Positions 37,060 to 46,021 of a DNA stretch of 49,646 bases are shown one piece after another (positions within the stretch are counted from its first letter, which is position 1; each line of letters begins with the position of its first letter). The notes under the pieces are model-generated. The model saw nothing but the letters and a program-made list of their open reading frames with translations, was not told the origin of the DNA and ran no database searches. Location: positions 1-49,646 of the forward strand of contig JAHEGC010000010.1 of NCBI GenBank assembly GCA_024639965.1, written 5' to 3'. The stretch is from Micrococcales bacterium (GTDB lineage: Bacteria; Actinomycetota; Actinomycetes; Actinomycetales; Microbacteriaceae). A program made the position numbers and the translations under genes.

Positions 37060-37572
37060 GTGAACGTTCGCGCCCTCGCCGCCACCGCGGTTGCCGCTGC
37101 CCTGCTCGTCGGAACTGCCGGTTGTGGCGTGTTCGTTGACACCGCCACCCTCAAGCCCTACGCGGCGAGCGACGGCGTCAACGCGTCGGTCGGCGGTATC
37201 GAGTTGCGCAACCTCCTCGTCATCACCGACGAAACGGGTGACGGTTCGCTCATCGGCGCCGTCGTCAACAATTCGAAGGCAGCCGCGCACCTCACCGTCG
37301 AGCTCCGCGGATCCACCACCGTCACCGAAACGGTCGCCGTTGAGACGGGTGTGACTCTTCTCGGGGTGAAGGATGCGACCGCCACCATCTTTGCGGGCGC
37401 TGACCTCGTCGCGGGCCAGTACGCGACGATCTACGTTCAGTACGGCTCAGCTGATGGCGTCGAAATCACTGTTCCCGTGCTCGACGGTACTGACCCGCTG
37501 TACGCGCCGTACACACCGACGCTCCTCAAGCCGTCTCCGGCTCCGGTCGTCACCGAAACTCCCGCGCCGTAA
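37060..37572 (+). CDS. Predicted small lipoprotein
   Basis: A 170-residue lipoprotein with signal peptide and lipobox VGTAGC (Cys22), an all-beta middle region (repeated VTETVAVETGVTLLG-type strands) and a Pro-rich tail ending VVTETPAP. I do not recognise a named domain. The GTG at 37060 is preceded by GAAGG. A possible promoter TAGACT lies upstream. It is divergent from carD and convergent with gpmA, with 4 nt between the stops. Similar proteins are common but uncharacterised in related actinobacteria, by my recollection. Confidence 0.75.
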   Translation: MNVRALAATAVAAALLVGTAGCGVFVDTATLKPYAASDGVNASVGGIELRNLLVITDETGDGSLIGAVVNNSKAAAHLTVELRGSTTVTETVAVETGVTLLGVKDATATIFAGADLVAGQYATIYVQYGSADGVEITVPVLDGTDPLYAPYTPTLLKPSPAPVVTETPAP

Positions 37573-37576
37573 CGCG

Positions 37577-38320
37577 TTATTTTTTGCCCTGGTTGGCGAC
37601 CGCTGCGGCACCTGCCGCCGCCGCCTCGGGGTCGAGGTATTTCCCCGGTCCGATGGGCGAGAGCGAATCATCCAGCGTGTAGACGAGCGGAATGCCCGTC
37701 GGAATGTTGAGCTCGGCGATGTCGTCATCGCTGATGCCCTCAAGGTGTTTAACGAGCGCCCTCAGTGAGTTGCCGTGTGCAGTGACGAGAACGGTTTTAC
37801 CCGATTGGAGGTCGGGAACGATGTCGCTCGACCAGTACGGGAGAAGCCGGTCGATCACGAGTGCAAGTGATTCGGTGCGCGGCAGGTCGGCACCGAGTCC
37901 CGCGTAACGCTCGTCGTGAGCCTGCGAGAATTCCGAATCGTCGTCGAGGGGAGGCGGCGGAACGTCGAACGAGCGACGCCACAGCTGGAACTGATCTGCT
38001 CCGAACTCCTCGAGGGTTTGAGCCTTGTCCTTACCCTGCAACGCGCCGTAGTGGCGTTCGTTGAGTCGCCACGAGCGCTTGACGGGAATCCACAGGCGGT
38101 CGGCGACGTCGAGTGCGATGTTCGCGGTCTGAATCGCACGGGACAACACGCTCGTGTACAACACGTCGGGCTTGAGCCCACTTTCGGCGAGAAGTTCGCC
38201 GGCGCGCGTCGCTTCGGTGACCCCCTGGTCGGAAAGGCGGACATCCACCCAACCCGTGAAGAGGTTCTTCTGGTTCCAGGTCGAGTTCCCGTGGCGGAGC
38301 AGGATTAGCGTGTGAGTCAT
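37577..38320 (-). CDS. gpmA: 2,3-bisphosphoglycerate-dependent phosphoglycerate mutase
   Basis: Interconverts 3- and 2-phosphoglycerate in glycolysis and gluconeogenesis, 247 residues. The histidine phosphatase motif [10 protein letters not shown] has phospho-His10; the [12 protein letters not shown] segment, [16 protein letters not shown] and the second His in [15 protein letters not shown] are all present, which is the full dPGM signature. The C-terminus carries an alanine-rich tail. The ATG at 38320 is chosen because a longer frame reads into the neighbouring methyltransferase on the other strand. A -10 box lies 7 nt upstream. Confidence 0.96.
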   Translation of the reverse strand: MTHTLILLRHGNSTWNQKNLFTGWVDVRLSDQGVTEATRAGELLAESGLKPDVLYTSVLSRAIQTANIALDVADRLWIPVKRSWRLNERHYGALQGKDKAQTLEEFGADQFQLWRRSFDVPPPPLDDDSEFSQAHDERYAGLGADLPRTESLALVIDRLLPYWSSDIVPDLQSGKTVLVTAHGNSLRALVKHLEGISDDDIAELNIPTGIPLVYTLDDSLSPIGPGKYLDPEAAAAGAAAVANQGKK

Positions 38321-38327
38321 AATCACC

Positions 38328-38333
38328 AGCCTA
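38328..38333 (-). promoter_or_regulatory. Putative -10 box for leaderless gpmA mRNA
   Basis: TAGGCT on the minus strand lies 7 nt before the ATG at 38320. The divergent gap to the methyltransferase gene is 31 nt, so the two promoters must overlap. Confidence 0.45.
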
Positions 38334-38351
38334 ACGAGCCACAATGGTGGG

Positions 38352-39128
38352 GTGGTAGTCGGCCGAATCACGCGCGGAACGACGGGGACGAATCGGCTCC
38401 GTCGGGCCGATCGTTGGCTTTCGCGCCACTCCCGATTTCGCGCCCTGGCCGCCCCACTCGTCGTCGACCTGGGGTTCGGCGCAACCGCGCACACGACCCT
38501 CGAACTCGCCGATCGGCTCGCCGCGGTGAACCCCGACGTGCGCGTCGTGGGCATCGAAATCGACCCGGATAGGGTTGCCGCGGCACAGCATAGCGCGACC
38601 GACCGCGTCGCCTTCCTCCGCGGCGGATTCGAGATCCCGCTCCCCCACGGTGAGCGAGCCGACCTCATCCGAGCGTTCAACGTGCTCCGACAATACGAGG
38701 AACACGAGGTCACCGGGGCGTGGCAGACCGTGTGCTCTCGATTGTCGCCGAATGGCCTGTTCATCGACGGCACCTGCGACGAGATCGGCCGCGTCGCGAC
38801 GTGGGTTGCGCTCACTCCCGACGGGCCGGACTCGTTCACCATCGCCCTGCGACTTGCGGGGCTGGACCAGCCGAGCATCGCCGCCGAGCGACTCGTCAAA
38901 GCGCTCATCCACCGCAACGTGGACGGTGAACCGATTTACCGATTCCTCAGCGAGCTCGATCGTGCGTGGGCCGTCGCGGCTCCGCTGCAGGTTTACTCAC
39001 CCGTGCAACGTTGGATTGCGACCGTCACCGCGATGAAGGCGACGGGCTGGCCCGTCCGGGACACCGCGAGCGCATGGCGCCTCGGAGAAATTACGGTCGA
39101 CTGGGCCGCAGTCGCTCCGCAGCGGTAG
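38352..39128 (+). CDS. Class I SAM-dependent methyltransferase-like protein
   Basis: A 258-residue protein with a Rossmann-type SAM-binding fold: motif I is [17 protein letters not shown] near residue 37, then the acidic strand end [11 protein letters not shown], and [13 protein letters not shown] for motif III. The substrate is unknown; no specific family marker is recognised. The start is GTG at 38352, 31 nt from the divergent gpmA; an out-of-frame ATG lies just upstream. It overlaps the convergent ygfZ gene by 38 nt at its 3' end, so the last residues are encoded on both strands. Confidence 0.82.
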   Translation: MVVGRITRGTTGTNRLRRADRWLSRHSRFRALAAPLVVDLGFGATAHTTLELADRLAAVNPDVRVVGIEIDPDRVAAAQHSATDRVAFLRGGFEIPLPHGERADLIRAFNVLRQYEEHEVTGAWQTVCSRLSPNGLFIDGTCDEIGRVATWVALTPDGPDSFTIALRLAGLDQPSIAAERLVKALIHRNVDGEPIYRFLSELDRAWAVAAPLQVYSPVQRWIATVTAMKATGWPVRDTASAWRLGEITVDWAAVAPQR

Positions 39129-40044
39129 CGCCGGCCGACGGTGGAACGATGACCTCCTGGGTCGCCGCGAGGCGAATTCCGTCGTGTTCGACCGTCAGAG
39201 TCGCATCCACGTCCACACCGCGCTTGATGACGGCGAGCGCGACCGGTCCTTCGTCGAAGTGCACGCCGGCCGTCGTCACCGTTCCGACCACGTCGCCACC
39301 TTCATAAACGGGGTCGCCGTGCGCGACGAACACGGATTCCGACCCATCGAGGTGGAGTCGAACGAGGCGCCGCGGCGGATGCCCCACATTGTGAATCTTG
39401 GCGACGGTCTCTTGCCCCGGATAACAGCCCTTGGCGAGGTGCACCGCGGTGCGAAGCCAGTCGAGCTCGTGCGGGAGCGATCGGTCGTCGACCTCGGCGA
39501 GCGCCGGCCGACCAGCAACCACACGAAGCGCATCCACGACGGTCCCGTCGACAACGTCGACCTGTGGTTGTTCACCCGCGGCAAGAAGAGTTTCGACCCA
39601 CGTCCAGTCGGGGGCCGCCGCCTCGGAGTAGGTGTGGCCTCCCGGCGCGACCGCGGGCCACGGGTCGACCCAGGTGAGCGGCCCGACGGCGCGCGTTCCG
39701 CCCCACACCGAATAATCGGTCGACACGTCGGCCGGGTGCACGTCCTCGAGAAAAACGCGGGCATCGATCCACGCGGCAAAGTCGGCGCCGGACTGGCCGG
39801 GTACAACGAGGAGCGTCGCGTCATCGACCTCCCGAACGTGAACCACCCGCTGGATACGACCCTGCCCGTCGAGTTCGAGCGCTTCACGGGAGTCGCCCGG
39901 AGAGAGATCGGTGAGTTCCTGACTGAGAACGTTGCCGAGCACGAGGTGTCGGTCGGTGCCCGTCACGCGCACGACCCCCGCGGGGAGGGGAACGACGGCG
40001 TCCCCCTCGACCAGACGGCGCTGGTCGACGAAGGGGTTGGACAT
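39091..40044 (-). CDS. ygfZ: Folate-binding protein YgfZ/GcvT-like
   Basis: Tetrahydrofolate-binding protein of 317 residues of the YgfZ family, which helps maintain or repair some Fe-S enzymes. The family motif K-G-C-Y-x-G-Q-E is present as KGCYPGQE (Lys205-Glu212), with Cys207. A GcvT-like barrel forms the rest. The ATG at 40044 follows a 36-residue membrane protein by 4 nt, which itself follows an 87-residue membrane protein by 4 nt, so the three are co-transcribed. It overlaps the convergent methyltransferase gene by 38 nt. Confidence 0.93.
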   Translation of the reverse strand: MSNPFVDQRRLVEGDAVVPLPAGVVRVTGTDRHLVLGNVLSQELTDLSPGDSREALELDGQGRIQRVVHVREVDDATLLVVPGQSGADFAAWIDARVFLEDVHPADVSTDYSVWGGTRAVGPLTWVDPWPAVAPGGHTYSEAAAPDWTWVETLLAAGEQPQVDVVDGTVVDALRVVAGRPALAEVDDRSLPHELDWLRTAVHLAKGCYPGQETVAKIHNVGHPPRRLVRLHLDGSESVFVAHGDPVYEGGDVVGTVTTAGVHFDEGPVALAVIKRGVDVDATLTVEHDGIRLAATQEVIVPPSAGATAAERLRPSRP

Positions 40045-40048
40045 GTCC

Positions 40049-40159
40049 TTAGCGCTGACCGCGGAAGAGTCGAACGAGAACCGTGATGGCGGTCACGCCG
40101 ATGGCGACGAACGCCAAACCCAAAAGGCTGAGGAAGAAGATTTCAAACCAGAAGTTCAT
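40049..40159 (-). CDS. 36-residue single-helix membrane protein
   Basis: A very small open frame encoding MNFWFEIFFLSLLGLAFVAI then a second hydrophobic stretch and the basic tail RLFRGQR. One transmembrane helix (about 5-29) with positive-inside orientation of the C-terminus is predicted. It is in an operon: the upstream 87-residue membrane protein ends 4 nt before its ATG and ygfZ starts 4 nt after its stop. Conserved hydrophobicity, exact operon fit and the ATG support a real gene. Function unknown. Confidence 0.72.
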   Translation of the reverse strand: MNFWFEIFFLSLLGLAFVAIGVTAITVLVRLFRGQR

Positions 40160-40163
40160 GTCG

Positions 40164-40427
40164 TCAGCCTATTCCGTGAAGCAGCCACGACGTGGCGAGA
40201 CCGACACCACCGATTGCGAGACTGACGGCGGTCGTGAGAGCGAGTCGATTGACGAGGCCCTCCTTGCGCTGAAGCGACAACTGAACAACGAACGAGATGA
40301 CGAGCGTCGCACCCATCGTCACCGAGATGACCGTCGGCCACTGTTGTGCATCGGTTGTGACCGCGTAGATAGATCCCGCGAGCGCGACGATCCACGACGG
40401 GAGGGCGGTCGCGATTCTGCGGGGCAT
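40164..40427 (-). CDS. Small membrane protein
   Basis: An 87-residue protein with three predicted helices (about 11-27, 32-50 and 62-85) and short basic ends. I do not recognise its family. It is first in an operon with the 36-residue membrane protein and ygfZ. A TAGCAT -10 box 6 nt before the ATG at 40427 suggests leaderless translation. The gap to the divergent glnR-like gene is 54 nt. Confidence 0.7.
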   Translation of the reverse strand: MPRRIATALPSWIVALAGSIYAVTTDAQQWPTVISVTMGATLVISFVVQLSLQRKEGLVNRLALTTAVSLAIGGVGLATSWLLHGIG

Positions 40428-40433
40428 ACCACC

Positions 40434-40439
40434 ATGCTA
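40434..40439 (-). promoter_or_regulatory. Putative -10 box for leaderless membrane-protein/ygfZ operon
   Basis: TAGCAT on the minus strand lies 6 nt before the ATG at 40427. Confidence 0.45.
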
Positions 40440-40447
40440 AACCTCCC

Positions 40448-40453
40448 TAAACT
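40448..40453 (+). promoter_or_regulatory. Putative -10 box for glnR-ppk-mutT1
   Basis: TAAACT lies about 29 nt before the GTG at 40482, followed by GGAGG 8 nt before the start. Divergent from the membrane-protein promoter 8 nt away. Confidence 0.4.
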
Positions 40454-40481
40454 GGAGCGAAACGTGGGGAGGAGGCTTGTC

Positions 40482-41144
40482 GTGTCCCGCATCCTTCTGC
40501 TCACCGGAGCATCGACGATCGTCATCCCCGCGCTCGAGCTTTTGCCTCACTCTCTCATCGTCGCTCCGCTCTCCCCGCAGTCGGTTTCGTCGCACCCCGA
40601 CATCGACCTCATCCTCATCGACGGGGTGACGGATCTGGTCGGCGCGAAATCGATGTCGATAATGCTCACGAGCGCCCACTTGCCCGTTCCCGTGCTCCTC
40701 GTCGTTCCCGAGACCTCGCTCTCCGCCCTCGATTCGAGCTGGGGTGTCACCGACTTCGTGATGCCCTCGGCGACACTCGCCGAGATCGACGCCCGAATCA
40801 AACTCGCGGTCGCGCTGACCGCCACCGCTGGCTCTACGGGCATCAGTCATTCGGGAGTATCGATCGACGAATCGAGTTACCAAGCCACCGTGTCGGGTCG
40901 CCCCCTCGACCTCACGTTCAAGGAGTTTGAACTTCTCCGATTCCTCGTTGCGAACCCCGGTCGCGTGTACACCCGCGAACAGTTACTCTCTGACGTGTGG
41001 GGGTACGACTACTTCGGGGGCACACGGACGGTGGACGTGCACGTGCGTCGGTTGCGCGCGAAGTTGGGCGACCACGAATCGGTAATCGGCACCGTGCGAA
41101 ATGTGGGGTACCGCTTCGCCCCGACGGGAGCCGATGAATCGTGA
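40482..41144 (+). CDS. glnR: GlnR-type OmpR-family response regulator
   Basis: A 220-residue regulator resembling GlnR, the actinobacterial nitrogen regulator. The receiver-like domain (1-115) keeps the Asp47 of LILIDGVTDL but lacks a full phosphorylation pocket, as in GlnR. The winged-helix domain (about 126-213) has LDLTFKEFELLRFL, REQLLSDVWGYDYFGGTRTV and the wing RNVGYRF, matching GlnR very closely. The GTG at 40482 has a GGAGG 8 nt upstream. No sensor kinase is nearby, consistent with an orphan regulator. Its stop overlaps ppk by 4 nt (GTGA). Confidence 0.85.
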   Translation: MSRILLLTGASTIVIPALELLPHSLIVAPLSPQSVSSHPDIDLILIDGVTDLVGAKSMSIMLTSAHLPVPVLLVVPETSLSALDSSWGVTDFVMPSATLAEIDARIKLAVALTATAGSTGISHSGVSIDESSYQATVSGRPLDLTFKEFELLRFLVANPGRVYTREQLLSDVWGYDYFGGTRTVDVHVRRLRAKLGDHESVIGTVRNVGYRFAPTGADES

Positions 41145-43309
41145 CCGAACCGAACGAAATGTCGGGGTCGGTCGACGACGAGCTCGATGACGACTGGGAT
41201 GACAGCGAGTACGTCCACGACGAAACGCTCCCCGACGGTCGTTACATCGACCGTGAATTGTCGTGGCTCGCGTTCAACCGTCGCGTACTCGAACTCGCGA
41301 TGGACGACACGGTTCCCCTCCTCGAGCGCGTGAACTTCCTTGCGATCTTCGCGAACAACCTCGACGAGTTCTTCATGGTGCGCGTTGCCGGCCTCAAACG
41401 ACGCATCGAGACGGGAATCGCCGTCGTCAACAACGTCGGCCGATCGCCGCTCAACGTGATCACCGACATTCACCAACTCTCCAACGCCCTCCAGGTCGAG
41501 CACGCCCGGCTCGCGACGGATGTCATCCGACCGCTTCTCGACCAGGCGGGCATCACCATCAGTTCGATGGCCAACCTCTCGCACGACGAGCGTTCCATCA
41601 TCGACGAGGTGTTCTTCACCCGCATCTTCCCCGTGCTCACGCCCCTCGCCGTCGACCCCGCGCACCCGTTCCCCTACATCTCGGGACTCTCGCTCAACCT
41701 CGCCGTGCGCGTTCAAAACCCCGGATCGGGCGAGGAGAACTTCGCCCGCGTCAAGGTGCCGGCGATTCTGCCGCGCTTCGTGGAGTTGCCGTCGGACGAT
41801 CCGAGCCGACTCCGGTTCGTACCGCTTGAGGACGTCATCGCCCATCATCTCGTGGCGCTCTTCCCCGGGATGACGATCCTCGAACATCACTTCTTCCGTC
41901 TCACGCGCAACGAGGATCTCGAAATCGACGAGGACGAGAGCGAGAACCTCATCAAGGCTCTCGAAAAGGAGCTGTCGCGTCGACGTTTCGGGGCACCGAT
42001 TCGCCTTGAAATTTCTGAGGACATGGACGACGTGACCCTCGGATTGCTCGTTCGCGAGATCGGGATGGAGGAGAACGAGGTCTACCGTCTTCCCGGAATC
42101 CTCGGCCTCGACCAACTCTTTCAGATCTCAGGAATTCCTCGCGCTGACCTCAAGTACCCCAAACATGTTCCGACGACGGCCGCGGCTTTCCAGTCGGCCG
42201 AACCGGGAACTCCGGCCGATCTTTTCGCTGCGCTGCGCGAGGGCGAGGTGCTCGTGCACCACCCCTACGAGTCGTTCGCGACGAGTGTTCAGGCGTTCGT
42301 GGAGCAGGCCGCAACCGACCCCAACGTGCTCGCCATCAAGCAGACCCTGTATCGCACCTCGGGTGATTCGCCCATCGTGCGCTCGCTCATCACCGCCGCC
42401 GAGTCGGGAAAGGCCGTACTCGCCCTCGTCGAGATCAAGGCACGATTCGACGAACAGAACAACATCACGTGGGCGCGGCAACTCGAACGTGCCGGGGTTC
42501 ACGTGGTTTACGGTCTCGTCGGGCTCAAGACTCACTGCAAACTCACGCAGGTGGTTCGCCGCGAGAAGTCGGGTGAGATTGGCTATTACTCGCACATTGG
42601 CACGGGAAACTACAACCCCAAAACGAGCCGCGTCTACGAGGATCTCGGGTTGTTCACGAACTCTCCCGAGGTCGGTGGGGAACTCACCCGCCTGTTCAAC
42701 GAGTTGAGCGGGTACGCGATCGAAAAGAAGTTCAAGCGGCTTCTCGTGGCGCCGCGATACCTTCGCAGCGGACTCCTCAAAAACATCGCCCGAGAAACCG
42801 AATCGGCCCTCGCCGGAGAACCCTCGGGAATCCGACTCAAGATGAATGCGCTCGTGGATGAGACCATCATCGACGCGCTCTACCGTGCGAGCAGGGCCGG
42901 GGTTCCCATCGACATTTCTGTTCGAGGAATTTGTTCACTCGTCCCCGGCCGACCTGGTTTGTCGGAAACGATCCGCGTTCGATCCACCCTCGGCCGCTAC
43001 CTCGAGCACTCACGCATCTATTCGTTCCACAACGGCGGCAAATGGTCGACGTACATCGGATCGAGCGACATGATGCACCGCAACCTCGACCGACGCATCG
43101 AGGTGCTCATCAAACTCGACTCCCCGGAACACGTTGACAGGGTCGCCGCCCTCTTCGCTCTCCACATGCGCGATGACGCATCGACGTGGTGGCTCGACGG
43201 TTCGGGAAACTGGACGCGCCACGAGACGAGCGCTGCCACGACAGCAGACATTCAGGAGATGTTGATGAGCGAATACACGACACGGAACGGTCGGGGAAAG
43301 AGCAAATGA
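41141..43309 (+). CDS. ppk: Polyphosphate kinase 1
   Basis: Makes and degrades inorganic polyphosphate from ATP, 722 residues. The N-terminal domain begins at about 30 (YIDRELSWLAFNRRVLELA); the catalytic domains contain THCKLTQVVRR with the phospho-His and the second His in YYSHIGTGNYN. An acidic N-terminal stretch (DDELDDDWDD) is an extra. The GTG start overlaps the glnR stop and the stop overlaps the mutT1 start (ATGA), so the three are translationally coupled. The ppk-mutT1 order also occurs in Mycobacterium. Confidence 0.97.
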   Translation: MTEPNEMSGSVDDELDDDWDDSEYVHDETLPDGRYIDRELSWLAFNRRVLELAMDDTVPLLERVNFLAIFANNLDEFFMVRVAGLKRRIETGIAVVNNVGRSPLNVITDIHQLSNALQVEHARLATDVIRPLLDQAGITISSMANLSHDERSIIDEVFFTRIFPVLTPLAVDPAHPFPYISGLSLNLAVRVQNPGSGEENFARVKVPAILPRFVELPSDDPSRLRFVPLEDVIAHHLVALFPGMTILEHHFFRLTRNEDLEIDEDESENLIKALEKELSRRRFGAPIRLEISEDMDDVTLGLLVREIGMEENEVYRLPGILGLDQLFQISGIPRADLKYPKHVPTTAAAFQSAEPGTPADLFAALREGEVLVHHPYESFATSVQAFVEQAATDPNVLAIKQTLYRTSGDSPIVRSLITAAESGKAVLALVEIKARFDEQNNITWARQLERAGVHVVYGLVGLKTHCKLTQVVRREKSGEIGYYSHIGTGNYNPKTSRVYEDLGLFTNSPEVGGELTRLFNELSGYAIEKKFKRLLVAPRYLRSGLLKNIARETESALAGEPSGIRLKMNALVDETIIDALYRASRAGVPIDISVRGICSLVPGRPGLSETIRVRSTLGRYLEHSRIYSFHNGGKWSTYIGSSDMMHRNLDRRIEVLIKLDSPEHVDRVAALFALHMRDDASTWWLDGSGNWTRHETSAATTADIQEMLMSEYTTRNGRGKSK

Positions 43310-44247
43310 AACAGCCCAACCGAGTTGTCGCCGCCGGAGCGGTCCCGTGGCGCATCGTCAAAGACAAACTTCAGGTGCTCGTCGTTTACCGCAAACAGCA
43401 TCGTGACGTGTCGATCCCGAAGGGAAAAGTCGACCCAGGCGAAACAACCCCGCACACCGCGGTTCGCGAGCTTCTCGAAGAGACGGGGCTCAAAGTGACA
43501 CTTGGCGCGCCTCTTGCGCCGGCCGAATACATCCAGCCGACCAACGGTAAGCCCAAGATTGTTTATTATTGGCTCGCCGAGGTTGGTCCGGTTGCCGAAG
43601 CGAAGTCGAAGTTCAAGTCCAACGACGAAATTTCCGACCTCGAATGGTTGCCCTCCAAAAAGGCGCTCGAGGCGCTTACCTACGAACACGACCGTGACCT
43701 TGTTCAACAGCTCCGGGCTATGCGTAAAGCGGGAGACCTCGTGACATTCCCCATCGTCATCGCCCGCCACGGAAAAGCCACTCCCCACGAGGACTGGGAT
43801 GGAGTCGACTCGCTGCGCCCTCTCGTCGCCCGCGGCATGGAACAGTCACGGGACATCGCAGGCGGTCTCGCCGCCTATGGTCCGCGGTCGATTATTTCCT
43901 CGCCGGCCATGCGATGCATGCAAACCGTCGCGCCCCTCTCCTACAAACTCGGCATGGAAATCAAGGAATCGGGCAAAATCAGCCAAGACAAGTGGACGAG
44001 TGAGGGTGACCGCGTCACCGACTTCGTTGCCGCGCGACTTCGGAAAGCAGAGCCCGTCGTGATCTGTTCGCACGGACCCGTTATCCCACAGATTGTTCGG
44101 GAGCTACTGTCTCAGACAGGGTCGGCGGTTGGCGACGCTGCACGTCGCGCCGCGTCGCTGGGCACAGGAGACTTCGCGGTGTTCCACATCGCAAAGTCGG
44201 GCGCGGCCCTTCGCGTCGTCTCAATCGAAACCCACATCGCCCCCTAA
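43306..44247 (+). CDS. mutT1: Nudix hydrolase/histidine phosphatase fusion (MutT1-like)
   Basis: A 313-residue two-domain protein. The N-terminal Nudix domain carries GX5EX7REUXEEXGU as GKVDPGETTPHTAVREL LEETG (residues 40-62); the C-terminal domain is a histidine phosphatase with RHG (154-156, FPIVIARHGKATP) and a second His in CSHGP. This is the MutT1 architecture, which hydrolyses 8-oxo-GTP and diadenosine polyphosphates in mycobacteria. The ATG at 43306 overlaps the ppk stop. A 6-bp CGCCCC/GGGGTG hairpin spans its stop codon and may end the unit. The 125-nt gap to the next gene shows nothing else. Confidence 0.92.
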   Translation: MKQPNRVVAAGAVPWRIVKDKLQVLVVYRKQHRDVSIPKGKVDPGETTPHTAVRELLEETGLKVTLGAPLAPAEYIQPTNGKPKIVYYWLAEVGPVAEAKSKFKSNDEISDLEWLPSKKALEALTYEHDRDLVQQLRAMRKAGDLVTFPIVIARHGKATPHEDWDGVDSLRPLVARGMEQSRDIAGGLAAYGPRSIISSPAMRCMQTVAPLSYKLGMEIKESGKISQDKWTSEGDRVTDFVAARLRKAEPVVICSHGPVIPQIVRELLSQTGSAVGDAARRAASLGTGDFAVFHIAKSGAALRVVSIETHIAP

Positions 44248-44372
44248 GGGGTGTCGGACCGCGGATTACGCCTCTCGGCACGGTGTCGCTCGAAGCGACG
44301 ATTATTTAATGGAACCCGGGGAATTCGCGCGGCCCGACGAAGACCAGTGTACGAGCGTTTGCTGTGCGCGCG

Positions 44373-44987
44373 CTAAGTGAGTCGATGAGCGCGGGCGAGC
44401 GCGGCGCAGGCGTGGAGATCCCTGGCGAAGTCGGCGAGCACAACGGCACGCTCGAGGGTCGCGCTGGTTCCGATTTCCGCATCACCGACCAGCGTGGTCA
44501 CGCCGTGCGCCTCAATCCGGCAGTAGGCGGCGGCGCGGTCAAGCGCATCCGACAAATCGCCCATGAACGCACCGCGAAGAATGTCGTCGGCGAGCGCGCG
44601 GATGTCGTCCGGACCGGTTGGTTGACGAACACCAGCGACGACCGGATCGATCGTGTCGAGTTCACTCGCACCGCGTCGATACGCATGCGCGGTCATCTCC
44701 GGGTCGGCGAGGATGCTCGCGTGGATGACCCACAATCGCCACATCGCTCCCGGCAGGGTGTGAGCCGGTGCATCGGCCCACATTTCGGCGAGTTCACCGA
44801 CGCCGTTCTCACGGGTGTAGGCGAGCACTCGCTCAACGGTGTCGGGATCGGTCGAAATTCGAACCCGTGAGAGCAACGCTCGCGCCGAATCATGAGCGAG
44901 TTGCAACCGCATCGCCGGATCGATCGCGCCCTCAAACGAGTCGAACGCCTGCGGGTCGAGGTGAAGGGGTCGACGGGGTTTACTCAT
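44373..44987 (-). CDS. Conserved protein of unknown function
   Basis: A 204-residue, mostly helical cytosolic protein (MSKPRRPLHLDPQAFDSFEG at the start). I recognise no motif or domain; the alanine-rich helices resemble a helical-bundle or scaffold protein. The ATG at 44987 overlaps the serine-hydrolase stop by 4 nt (ATGA), so it is translationally coupled to it. A GTG nine bases upstream is a possible alternative start. Proteins of this kind recur next to beta-lactamase-like genes in related genera by my recollection. The name cannot be better specified. Confidence 0.72.
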   Translation of the reverse strand: MSKPRRPLHLDPQAFDSFEGAIDPAMRLQLAHDSARALLSRVRISTDPDTVERVLAYTRENGVGELAEMWADAPAHTLPGAMWRLWVIHASILADPEMTAHAYRRGASELDTIDPVVAGVRQPTGPDDIRALADDILRGAFMGDLSDALDRAAAYCRIEAHGVTTLVGDAEIGTSATLERAVVLADFARDLHACAALARAHRLT

Positions 44988-46021
44988 CCGAGCCACCGAT
45001 ACGCGTCGGCGACGTGGAGATCGGCCCAGTCGACCCAGCCGTCGCCGATACCGGGAATCGTGACGTACGCGCGTTCCCGATCGGTGTGGTGGAGTTCGAC
45101 CGCTCGTGGGCGTGTGAATTCGGTGACGCGCGGTCCGTTGGCAGTTCTCGCGAAGTCGGTTCCCGAGCGAGCAACAAATTGGGCCCTCGGAAACGTTGCG
45201 CCCACGTAACCCGTCACACCCGTCATGCCCTCGTAGACGATTCGGGACAATCGAGCGACTCCACGCCGTGTCGCGTCGTGTGTGCCGATGACGGAGATGA
45301 CGTAGGTGGTTCCCGTCGCGCGAACAATCGCAACGTCGGAGTTCACAACGCCGGTTCGCGTTGCGAGAATGCCCGGCTTGCTCTCGACTTGCACGCCGGC
45401 GGGAACACCCGCGTGAATTCGCGAACGCCAGACCTGTAATTTGAGAAGTTTGTGAAAGTAGGCCGAATTCTCGGGCGAAAGCAATGTGCCCGATTCAAGC
45501 CGAACAAACAACTCGGCGAGGTCGGCGGTGGATGTTCGTTTACCGAGGTAATCGCCGCTGGAATCCAGCACAATCAATGTGTCGTCGAAGCCCTCCGAGT
45601 CGAGGCGGCGATTGATCCAATCATCACCGAGTGCTGAGCGAATGTCGGCGGCACAAAGGTTGTCGGATACGGTAATCATCAGTTTCAGGCAGGTACGCCA
45701 ACTGACTCCCGGGCTAACGTTCGATCCGAGTCGAAGAGTCCCCCCGTCGACGCGATCCAGCACGAGCCACGCGAAGAAAACCTTAATCGCCGAGGCGGGC
45801 TCTAGCGATTCCCGGGCACCGATGTCGATTGAACGCCCCGCACCCCCGATTTCCCGAACCGAAATTCGGTAGCGCGCCGACGTTTCGGCGTCAATTTGGG
45901 TCTGAAGGTTCGCGGCAATCTGTTCGGACGTCAATCCGATTGCCTGAGCCGGGGCGTGGATGCCGAAGGTCGCAACCGCCACAACCGCGGCGACCGCGAT
46001 GCGACGAAGAGCGCTTCTCAT
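44984..46021 (-). CDS. Class A beta-lactamase-like serine hydrolase
   Basis: Exported protein of 345 residues with a signal peptide ending near residue 27. Motifs fit the class A fold: SxxK Ser77-Lys80 (SAIKVF), SDN 119-121, and RTG in TRTGVVN at the KTG position (Arg replacing Lys). Two cysteines (111 and 123) may form a disulfide next to the active site. A C-terminal tail of about 70 residues resembles an SH3-like or binding module. It could be a beta-lactamase, a peptidoglycan-directed enzyme or an antibiotic-inert relative; Glu166 was not located, so activity is uncertain. Confidence 0.82.
   Translation of the reverse strand: MRSALRRIAVAAVVAVATFGIHAPAQAIGLTSEQIAANLQTQIDAETSARYRISVREIGGAGRSIDIGARESLEPASAIKVFFAWLVLDRVDGGTLRLGSNVSPGVSWRTCLKLMITVSDNLCAADIRSALGDDWINRRLDSEGFDDTLIVLDSSGDYLGKRTSTADLAELFVRLESGTLLSPENSAYFHKLLKLQVWRSRIHAGVPAGVQVESKPGILATRTGVVNSDVAIVRATGTTYVISVIGTHDATRRGVARLSRIVYEGMTGVTGYVGATFPRAQFVARSGTDFARTANGPRVTEFTRPRAVELHHTDRERAYVTIPGIGDGWVDWADLHVADAYRWLG

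Noticed and set aside
41009-42115. 368-codon open frame opposite ppk and glnR
   Set aside because: Crosses two coupled genes on the other strand, no recognisable domain.
44248-44372. Possible small gene after mutT1
   Set aside because: No start with a Shine-Dalgarno and no credible short protein on either strand; only the hairpin at the mutT1 stop was noted.
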